This document shows, in pieces, positions 57,971 through 64,000 of a DNA stretch of 64,000 nucleotides. The notes below the pieces were generated by a model. The model had not been told where the DNA came from, made no database searches, and saw nothing but the letters and a program-made list of their open reading frames with translations. The DNA comes from an uncultured Paracoccaceae bacterium (GTDB lineage: Bacteria; Pseudomonadota; Alphaproteobacteria; Rhodobacterales; Rhodobacteraceae). Position numbers and translations under genes: made by a program. Every line of letters begins with the position of its first letter. Positions within the stretch are counted from its first letter, which is position 1. Location: NCBI GenBank assembly GCA_947492825.1, contig CANLNT010000001.1:2728001-2792000 (forward strand), given 5' to 3'.

Positions 57971-60558
57971 AAACGCTCCAGTAGTCGCCTCAGATAGTCC
58001 TTTTCAACCTCTGGCCGGTCTTGTTCGGCGGACCGGCGGCGAATTTCGCCCAAAAGTTCTTCGGCGCGGCGATAAACATCTTCGCCCTGCAGCAAATTCT
58101 CATCGGTACCGAATTGCCCGGTATTTCCCATTTGGCGCCCCAGCGGGTCTCGCTGTCCGGGTGTCGGGCGACCGGCCACATCGCCTTCGGCATTGCCTTG
58201 GCCCGGTTCAGCGTTTTGGTTCTGCGCCAGCGCCTCACCCAATGACCGCATTCCGTTGCGCAAGGCATTCATCGCTTCGGCCTGACGGTCAATCGCTTCT
58301 GCCAAATCGCCTTCGCGCAGGGCGTCTTCGGCGCCTTCCATCGCACCTTCGGCCCGGTCGAGCGAATCGCGCGCGATCTCTCCGGCTTCGCCATCAAGGG
58401 TCGGCAAATTGCCCCTTTGACGGGCAAGTTCATCGCGCAGCGCTTGCTGGCGTTCAGCCAGCGACCGGCCATCGGGCGCATTGCCGCTGCCTTCGCCACC
58501 CTGACCATTGTCGGCCTGCTGACCCTGCTGACCGTCTTGTCCTGTGCCGTTGCCCTGACCTTGCTGACCGCCCTGTTGTTGGCCTTGCTGACCTTGACCT
58601 TGTTGGCCTTGCTGCTGTCCTTGCTGGCCCTGCTGCCCTTGCTGGCCCTGTTGACCTTGTTCGCGACCTTGCTCCTGCAAATCGCGAAAGGCGTCGTCTG
58701 ACAGGTCTTCTTGATCGCGCAGTGTGTCAGCCAAGTCCTGCATGGATTGCTGACCGGGCGTGCGCGGGCCGCCTTGCCCACCTTCGCCTTGCGTGATGCG
58801 CATGTTTTCCAACAGTTGGTTGAGTTGCTCCATCAATTCCTGTGCTTCGGCCATCCGGCCTTCTTCCATCAGCTCTTGAATGCGGTCCATCAGCGCCTGA
58901 AGCTCGTCTTGCGTGAATTCCATTGTCTCGCCACCGCTGTCAGCCTGATCGGTCCCGTCTTCGTTGGGGTCCATCTGATCGGCCAGCATCTGCATGTAGT
59001 CGTTGGTAGCGTCGCGCAGTTCCTGCATCAGTTCGGCAATTTCCTCGTCGCTGGCCCCGTTACGCATCGCCTCTTCCAGACGTTCCTGCGCGCGGCGCAG
59101 ACGTTCGCGGGCATCCGCGAGGGTGCCGTCTTCGAGCTGGATTGCGAGGTCCCACAGGGCCTGCACGATCTCGTCCTGTCCGGTGTCGGTCAGGCCAAAC
59201 TGATCAAATGTCTCAAGCTGGCGAATAATCGCGCGGGTGCGCAAATATGTCGTCTCATTGGTGAACAGATCATTGGGACGATGCGACACCGCACGCAGGA
59301 TCTGCGCCACACGCGGCGCATTGGCCTTGGACCACATCAGATCGCGGCGTTGCTCAATGACGGCCTTGGCAACCGGCTGAAAGAAACGCCGTCCAGGCAG
59401 CACCATTTGTTCCGGTTCTGCTTGACCGACCTGTCCTGCTGCGTCCGTTACATCCAGCGTCAATGTCACCGGCAGGTTCGCCAACGGATGTTCGGACAAG
59501 TTTTCGATCAGGAATTCCTCGAACTCGGTCCGGTCGCCGGTGAACGGCATCGGCAAATCAAGCAACAGTGGCTCAATGGGGTCGGGGTCAATCGTCAGCC
59601 CGTGCCTGCGATCGACATTGACCAGATCAAGCGCGATTTCAGCTGTGCCGCTTTCGACGCCATAGTCGTCCATAGCCAGAAACGGCTGGCTCATCTCGCC
59701 CATCGCGTCTGATTCCACGCCGCCGGTCAGCTCGACCAATGGCAAGATATCTTCGACCAAGGTGACGTCCCACGACGCGCCGTTTTCGCCATCAATCGTC
59801 AGAACGCCAGAGGTGGTCGCCACAAATGTCTGCTGTGCGTCAGACGCGGCACCGATTTCGCTGACCCGGCCAGACACTGTTTCAGCCACCGTCAAGGCGC
59901 CCACTTCGCCGTAAAGGCGCAGCGTGATTTCTGACCCATCGGGCACGCGCAATGGCCCCGGTGGGATGTCATTCAGGTACAGCGTCGGTTTGCCGGTGTA
60001 GGCCGGCGGGGTCACCCAACCTTCCCAAACCGGACCGGTTGCAAGTGTTTGCTCGCTGCCGGTGGCGATGTCGGCCACGGATGTGACCCGCAAAAGCGAA
60101 CCGAACAGAACGGCGCAGATAAAAAACAACAGCGCCACAAAGCGCAACCCGTAAGGATCAGCCTTTGAAACGCGCAAATCGGGCGACACGGCTTGCGCTT
60201 GCAAGGTACGTTCCCGCATCCGTTCCAGATGCGCGCGCCAAACGGCTTCTGACGCGGGATCGCCTGATCCGATAGCCTGTTGATCTGCGACCGCGGCAAT
60301 CGGGCGGCCGGGCATCTGCGCATCCACACGCGCCACCGCGTCATCGCGGCGCGGCCAGCGAAAGCGGCGCACGCCCCAGATCAAAGCGGTCAAAAGCGCT
60401 AGAAACGACCCGATGGCAAAGGCCCAGAACACCTCCACCCCGACCTGATCCTGCCAACCAAAGAACAGCGGAGCCGTGATGATAAACGCCACGGTCCAAA
60501 GCGGCCAGAATGCGCGCACCAAAGCCTCTGCCCCCATCCCGATGCGGGTCAGGGCCAC
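57967..60558 (-). CDS. TIGR02302/DUF4175 family membrane protein with Gln/Gly-rich repeats
   Basis: At least 863 aa. Two N-terminal membrane segments (FWPLWTVAFIITAPLFFGW; VFWAFAIGSFLALLTALIW) and a third near residue 145 lead into a large periplasmic region, helical arrays (ELMQELRDATNDYMQMLADQ, LMDRIQELMEEGRMAEAQEL), then a Gln/Gly-rich repeat and a C-terminal tail. The family is found in Alphaproteobacteria with unknown function. The GTG at 60558 is the only canonical start. A CTG at 60597 in frame with GGAGAGG just upstream would add LTPPPPYRHLKWP, closer to the family N-terminus. Confidence 0.85.
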   Translation of the reverse strand: MALTRIGMGAEALVRAFWPLWTVAFIITAPLFFGWQDQVGVEVFWAFAIGSFLALLTALIWGVRRFRWPRRDDAVARVDAQMPGRPIAAVADQQAIGSGDPASEAVWRAHLERMRERTLQAQAVSPDLRVSKADPYGLRFVALLFFICAVLFGSLLRVTSVADIATGSEQTLATGPVWEGWVTPPAYTGKPTLYLNDIPPGPLRVPDGSEITLRLYGEVGALTVAETVSGRVSEIGAASDAQQTFVATTSGVLTIDGENGASWDVTLVEDILPLVELTGGVESDAMGEMSQPFLAMDDYGVESGTAEIALDLVNVDRRHGLTIDPDPIEPLLLDLPMPFTGDRTEFEEFLIENLSEHPLANLPVTLTLDVTDAAGQVGQAEPEQMVLPGRRFFQPVAKAVIEQRRDLMWSKANAPRVAQILRAVSHRPNDLFTNETTYLRTRAIIRQLETFDQFGLTDTGQDEIVQALWDLAIQLEDGTLADARERLRRAQERLEEAMRNGASDEEIAELMQELRDATNDYMQMLADQMDPNEDGTDQADSGGETMEFTQDELQALMDRIQELMEEGRMAEAQELMEQLNQLLENMRITQGEGGQGGPRTPGQQSMQDLADTLRDQEDLSDDAFRDLQEQGREQGQQGQQGQQGQQGQQQGQQGQGQQGQQQGGQQGQGNGTGQDGQQGQQADNGQGGEGSGNAPDGRSLAERQQALRDELARQRGNLPTLDGEAGEIARDSLDRAEGAMEGAEDALREGDLAEAIDRQAEAMNALRNGMRSLGEALAQNQNAEPGQGNAEGDVAGRPTPGQRDPLGRQMGNTGQFGTDENLLQGEDVYRRAEELLGEIRRRSAEQDRPEVEKDYLRRLLERF
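58500..58680 (-). repeat. Low-complexity Gln/Gly-rich coding repeat in the TIGR02302 gene
   Basis: About 60 codons made of QGQQ-like units, read on the minus strand (QQGQQGQQGQQGQQQGQQGQ and further). Repeat number may vary between strains by slippage. Confidence 0.8.
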
Positions 60559-60623
60559 AGGCCATTTCAGGTGGCGATACGGTGGCGGTGGGGTCAGTGG
60601 ACCTCTCCCATCATGTCAAGCGG

Positions 60624-61889
60624 CTACAGCCACTCAGGTATGGTATCGCGCGAAAGCATTTCGTCAAAGGTCGGACGTGGGCGGATAACCGCAAATTGAT
60701 CGCCTTGCACCAAAACCTCGGGGATCATCGGGCGCGAATTGTACTCGCTGGACATCACAGCACCATAAGCCCCCGCAGATCGGAACGCGACCAGATCGCC
60801 GGTCACCAGCCGCGGCATCATCCGGCCCTTGGCAAATGTGTCGCCGCTTTCGCAGATCGGTCCGACAATATCGTAAGGCACCTGTTCGGCACCCGGTGCA
60901 GGTTCGATGACCGGAACGATGTCATGGTGCGCCTCGTACATCGCCGGACGGATCAGATCGTTCATCGCCGCATCAATGATCAAGAATTGCCGGTCAGCCC
61001 CGTCTTTGACATAAATGACGTCCGACACCATCAGCCCCGCATTGCCCGAAATCAGGCGACCGGGCTCAATCTCAACCTCACAGCCCAGATGGCCCACGGT
61101 CCGCTTGATCAGCGCGCCATAGTCGGTGGGCAAAGGCGGCGCCTCATTCGAGCGGGTGTAGGGGATGCCCAGCCCGCCACCCAGATCAAGGCGACTGATC
61201 TCATGTCCATCGGCACGCAACTCTTCCGTCAGCTCTGCAACCTTCTGATACGCTGCTTCAAACGGGGCCAAATCGGTCAATTGCGACCCGATGTGCACGT
61301 CAATACCAATGACCTTCAGCCCCGGCAGTTTTGCGGCCGTCGCATAGACTTCGCGGGCGCGGGCAATCGGGATGCCAAACTTGTTCTCTGATTTGCCGGT
61401 GGCGATCTTGGCATGTGTCTTGGCGTCAACGTCTGGATTTACCCGAATGGTGATCGGTGCGGTTCTGCCCAGCTTGGTCGCCACAGCAGACAGCACTTCC
61501 ATCTCTGGTTCACTTTCGACGTTGAACTGCCGAATGCCCCCTTCAAGTGCGATTTTCATCTCTGCCGCGGTCTTGCCAACGCCAGAGAACACGATCCTGT
61601 CGCCAGACACACCCGCCGCCTTGGCGCGCAGGTACTCACCACCCGACACCACATCCATGCCCGCACCCGCGTCGCCCAAGAGCTTGAGCACGGCAAGGTT
61701 CGAACAAGACTTCATCGCAAAGCACACCAGATGCGGCATGCCGTCCAGCGCGTCATCAAACAGTTTGAAGTGCCGCAGCAACGTGGCCGCCGAATAGACG
61801 TAGAACGGCGTGCCGACACTTGCGGCGATATCAGTGATCGGCACGTCCTCGGCCCACAAGGCCCCGTCACGATAAAGAAAATGATCCAT
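60624..61889 (-). CDS. lysA: Diaminopimelate decarboxylase
   Basis: A 421-aa PLP fold-type III enzyme, the last step of lysine synthesis. K60 in CFAMKSCSNLAVL carries PLP. DVVSGGEYLRAKAAGV, DLGGGLGIPYTRS, EIEPGRLISGNAGLM and GPICESGDTFAKGR (with the substrate Cys-Glu-Ser-Gly-Asp) are family signatures. It is downstream of argH, a lipoprotein and DUF2834 on the same strand, with repeat copy C between. Its 3' end is 27 bp from the proposed CTG start of the next gene. Confidence 0.97.
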   Translation of the reverse strand: MDHFLYRDGALWAEDVPITDIAASVGTPFYVYSAATLLRHFKLFDDALDGMPHLVCFAMKSCSNLAVLKLLGDAGAGMDVVSGGEYLRAKAAGVSGDRIVFSGVGKTAAEMKIALEGGIRQFNVESEPEMEVLSAVATKLGRTAPITIRVNPDVDAKTHAKIATGKSENKFGIPIARAREVYATAAKLPGLKVIGIDVHIGSQLTDLAPFEAAYQKVAELTEELRADGHEISRLDLGGGLGIPYTRSNEAPPLPTDYGALIKRTVGHLGCEVEIEPGRLISGNAGLMVSDVIYVKDGADRQFLIIDAAMNDLIRPAMYEAHHDIVPVIEPAPGAEQVPYDIVGPICESGDTFAKGRMMPRLVTGDLVAFRSAGAYGAVMSSEYNSRPMIPEVLVQGDQFAVIRPRPTFDEMLSRDTIPEWL

Positions 61890-61947
61890 GCCAGACCTCT
61901 TGGAAACACCCGTGCCGACATATCAGATCACGCGCAAAGCCCAACCC

Positions 61948-61980
61948 TACTTCTGGCTAAAAATATCCCTGCCGGAGGCA
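61948..61980 (+). repeat. Interspersed repeat, copy C (upstream of lysA)
   Basis: TACTTCTGGCTAAAAATA plus TCCCTGCCGGAGGCA aligns gap-free to copies A, B and D. It lies in the 152-bp gap between DUF2834 and lysA, in the opposite orientation to those genes. Confidence 0.75.
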
Positions 61981-62041
61981 TCATCCGGGACGGTGGGCGG
62001 GGCGCATTGACAGCTTTGCTGGCAACAGCGGCGCCCGACCG

Positions 62042-62359
62042 TCACGTAACCGGCTTGGCGCGTAAAAAAAGATAAAGCGGCAGCCCGCAGCTGACCCCAA
62101 TGCAAAACGTCGCAGGGATCGCGATCAGCGCAAGCCAATTCCGACGCACCGCAACCTCTGCGATGATCCAGATCGTCAGCGTGACGGCTGCGATGGTCAG
62201 ATCCCACACCAGCCCGCTTGTCGCGGCGTTCAGATGCCAGGCATCGACCATCGCCATGATCGACCAGCCGTTTTCCAGAAACCACTGGACGAAATAATAC
62301 ATCGGATGGATCGCACCCCAGATGGCAAGCGCCAGCCAGACCCACCGCAAAGGCGACAT
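62042..62359 (-). CDS. DUF2834 family membrane protein
   Basis: 105 aa with three membrane segments. PMYYFVQWFLENGWSIMAMV and the central LVWDLTIAAVTLTIWIIAEVAVRRN are the DUF2834 features. The function is unknown. The start is ATG 62359 (MSPLRWVW), which joins the lipoprotein stop as TGATG; the GTG at 62362 is also possible. It is the third gene of an argH-lipoprotein-DUF2834-lysA group. Confidence 0.85.
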   Translation of the reverse strand: MSPLRWVWLALAIWGAIHPMYYFVQWFLENGWSIMAMVDAWHLNAATSGLVWDLTIAAVTLTIWIIAEVAVRRNWLALIAIPATFCIGVSCGLPLYLFLRAKPVT

Positions 62360-62586
62360 CACAGGCTACCGCCTACACTGACAGGCCCCGCACGCGTGCC
62401 AGCTGTAACACCGCCAGCGCCAACACCAACCTTGCTGGTTCCATCGGTCACGCCGACATTGGGCCGGATTTTGACCCCACCGGGCCCGATTCCGATCCCC
62501 AAACCGGCGGTCCGGCGCAGCGGATCACCTTCGGCACCACAACCCGCAACAAAACCAAACACAAACACGACCAAGATCTTCTTCAT
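62359..62586 (-). CDS. Small Gly-rich lipoprotein
   Basis: A 75-aa protein with a lipoprotein signal [16 protein letters not shown] (lipobox VAGC). The mature part is rich in Gly and Val ([40 protein letters not shown]), possibly an outer-membrane-associated beta peptide. ATG 62586 overlaps the argH stop as ATGA. Small lipoproteins of this type are often found beside argH or lysA in Rhodobacteraceae, as I recall; LptM-like lipoproteins beside lysA are known elsewhere. Confidence 0.85.
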   Translation of the reverse strand: MKKILVVFVFGFVAGCGAEGDPLRRTAGLGIGIGPGGVKIRPNVGVTDGTSKVGVGAGGVTAGTRAGPVSVGGSL

Positions 62587-63971
62587 GCCAATCGTTCCTT
62601 CCATGCGGCGACCTGTTCGCGCACACGCACAGGCGCTGTGCCACCAAAACTTGTCCGCGACGCGACAGAGTTCTCGACCCCCAACACGTCAAAGACATCC
62701 CTTGTGATACCCTGATGGACGCCCTGCATCTCCGAAAGGGTCAAATCGGGCAAATCCTCCCCCTTAGACTCTGCAAGTGCGACCAGCGAACCCGTCACAT
62801 GGTGCGCGTCTCGGAAAGGTAGCCCAAGTTCACGTACAAGCCAGTCGGCCAGATCGGTCGCGGTGGAAAAACCGGTTGCAGCCGCAGCGCGCAGGCTTTC
62901 GCGATTGGCGGTCATGTCCGCCACCATGCCCGCCATCGCCGCCAGTGCCAGCATCAGGTTGTCGGCGGCATCAAAGACCTGTTCCTTATCTTCCTGCATG
63001 TCCTTGGAATAGGTCAGCGGCAGCCCTTTCATCACTGTCATCAGTGCCACGTTGGCCCCGAAAATCCGCCCGATCTTGGCGCGGATCAGCTCTGCCGCGT
63101 CAGGGTTGCGCTTTTGCGGCATGATGCTCGACCCGGTCGACCACTTGTCGGACATCTTCACAAATCGGAACTGTGCGCTGGACCAGATCACCAACTCTTC
63201 GGCCAGACGGCTCAGGTGCATCGCACAAATCGTGGCACTGCTCAGGAATTCCAGCGCGAAATCCCTGTCACTGGTGGCATCCAGCGAATTGGGCATCGGC
63301 CCGTCAAAGCCCAGCGCCTTGGCAGTCATCTCACGATCAATCGGAAAGGACGTGCCCGCCAAAGCCGCGGCCCCCAAGGGTGACACATTCATCCGCGCCC
63401 GCGCATCCGCAAACCGCGATCGATCCCGGCCCAGCATTTCGACATAGGCCAGCATGTGATGGCCCCAGGTCACCGGTTGCGCCACCTGCAAATGGGTGAA
63501 CCCCGGCATAACCCAGTCGGCCCCCGCCTCTGCCTGCCCAAGGAGCGCTGTTTGCAAGGCCAAAAGGGCTGCGTCAGCCGCATCGCACTGATCCCGCACC
63601 CAAAGCCGGAAATCGACGGCCACCTGATCGTTGCGCGACCGCGCGGTATGCAGCCGACCGGCGGGTTCGCCAATCAGTTCGCGCAACCGTGCCTCTACAT
63701 TCATGTGGATGTCTTCAAGGGCCGCGCTGAACGCAAAGTCACCTTTTTCAATCTCTGACAAAATGGTGAGCAGCCCTTCCCCAATCGCCTGTTCATCTGT
63801 AGCTGAGATGATGCCCGTGGCCGCCAACATGGCGGCATGGGCGCGCGATCCTGCGATGTCCTGCGCGGCAAGTCGCTGGTCGAACCCGATTGAGGCATTA
63901 ATCGCCTCCATAATCGCGTCCGGTCCGGCAGCAAACCGCCCACCCCACATCGTATTCGCAGCCTTGGTCAT
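62583..63971 (-). CDS. argH: Argininosuccinate lyase
   Basis: A 462-aa fumarase/aspartase superfamily enzyme that splits argininosuccinate to arginine and fumarate. [60 protein letters not shown] and the signature [16 protein letters not shown] are visible. The start ATG 63971 ([11 protein letters not shown]) is preferred over 63992. It heads the leftward lipoprotein-DUF2834-lysA group, all overlapping until the lysA gap. Confidence 0.97.
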   Translation of the reverse strand: MTKAANTMWGGRFAAGPDAIMEAINASIGFDQRLAAQDIAGSRAHAAMLAATGIISATDEQAIGEGLLTILSEIEKGDFAFSAALEDIHMNVEARLRELIGEPAGRLHTARSRNDQVAVDFRLWVRDQCDAADAALLALQTALLGQAEAGADWVMPGFTHLQVAQPVTWGHHMLAYVEMLGRDRSRFADARARMNVSPLGAAALAGTSFPIDREMTAKALGFDGPMPNSLDATSDRDFALEFLSSATICAMHLSRLAEELVIWSSAQFRFVKMSDKWSTGSSIMPQKRNPDAAELIRAKIGRIFGANVALMTVMKGLPLTYSKDMQEDKEQVFDAADNLMLALAAMAGMVADMTANRESLRAAAATGFSTATDLADWLVRELGLPFRDAHHVTGSLVALAESKGEDLPDLTLSEMQGVHQGITRDVFDVLGVENSVASRTSFGGTAPVRVREQVAAWKERLA

Positions 63972-64000
63972 GAAAGGACGTCCCTTGCGCAATCTAAAGT

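Noticed and set aside
58417-58701. Leu-rich hydrophobic frame on the plus strand
   Set aside because: It is the complement of the Gln/Gly repeat in the TIGR02302 gene; Gln codons read backwards give Leu.
1-64000. tRNA, rRNA, CRISPR, IS element or prophage
   Set aside because: No cloverleaf, repeat-spacer pattern, transposase, integrase or phage structural gene was recognised.

Overview
The window is about 64 kb of one chromosome, dense and GC-rich, with many stop/start overlaps (ATGA, GTGA, TTGA). It looks like the roseobacter side of the Rhodobacteraceae (Alphaproteobacteria). Pointers are a CbiG-CobJ fusion, CobN and BluB for B12, L-malyl-CoA/beta-methylmalyl-CoA lyase of the ethylmalonyl-CoA pathway, TGA-N9-TCA iron boxes, an Irr-type box, and short interspersed repeats that I associate with this family. 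The assignment rests on protein recognition, not on a search.

Layout. (1) 1-9.8 kb holds a leftward cobalamin operon (small membrane protein, cbiX, cobH, DUF5946, cobL, cobI, cbiG-cobJ running off the left edge). A rightward set follows (DUF1636, cobC, cbiB), with a glutathionyl-hydroquinone reductase and an atypical receiver protein between them. (2) 9.8-15 kb has a lytic transglycosylase, a small exported protein and smc. (3) 15-20.4 kb is an iron region: hemP with a 20-codon upstream ORF, DUF1289, dps, fbpA and fbpB. Three uptake promoters share one 15-bp box and dps has an Irr-like palindrome. Two apparently related uncharacterised proteins sit beside these genes. (4) 20.4-26.6 kb is a type VI secretion VgrG/PAAR/DUF4123 module with four unknown genes and no structural secretion genes in view. 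(5) 26.9-36.6 kb is the second cobalamin block. A cobalamin riboswitch controls a HupE/UreJ-type transporter; cobW, cobN, cobO, a cupin, two Lin0512 proteins and bluB follow. Two tiny membrane peptides are encoded against cobN.

(6) 36.7-64 kb is mostly housekeeping: a TPP enzyme, FMN reductase, a FAD oxidase divergent from mnmD, slt, dapA, a PLA2-like exported protein, a YcaQ-like protein, a K+ channel-like protein, smpB, sseA, tyrB, mcl1, accA, plsC-ftsX-ftsE, a zinc-ribbon protein, a TIGR02302 protein, lysA, DUF2834, a lipoprotein and argH.

The B12 genes cover sirohydrochlorin metallation (cbiX), corrin methylation and ring contraction (cobI, cobJ, cobH, cobL), late cobalt insertion (cobN, cobW), adenosylation (cobO), aminopropanol-arm attachment (cobC, cbiB), lower-ligand synthesis (bluB) and a B12-controlled metal transporter (hupE). 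I did not see cobM, cobK, cobB, cobS, cobT, cobQ, cobU or cobV; they are presumably elsewhere.

The most interesting unexplained structures are a repeat family with one copy in frame inside cobN, the two paralogous micro-membrane proteins, the shared iron box with the paired unknown proteins, and the VgrG module with candidate cargo genes. No tRNA, rRNA, CRISPR array, IS element or prophage was recognised.
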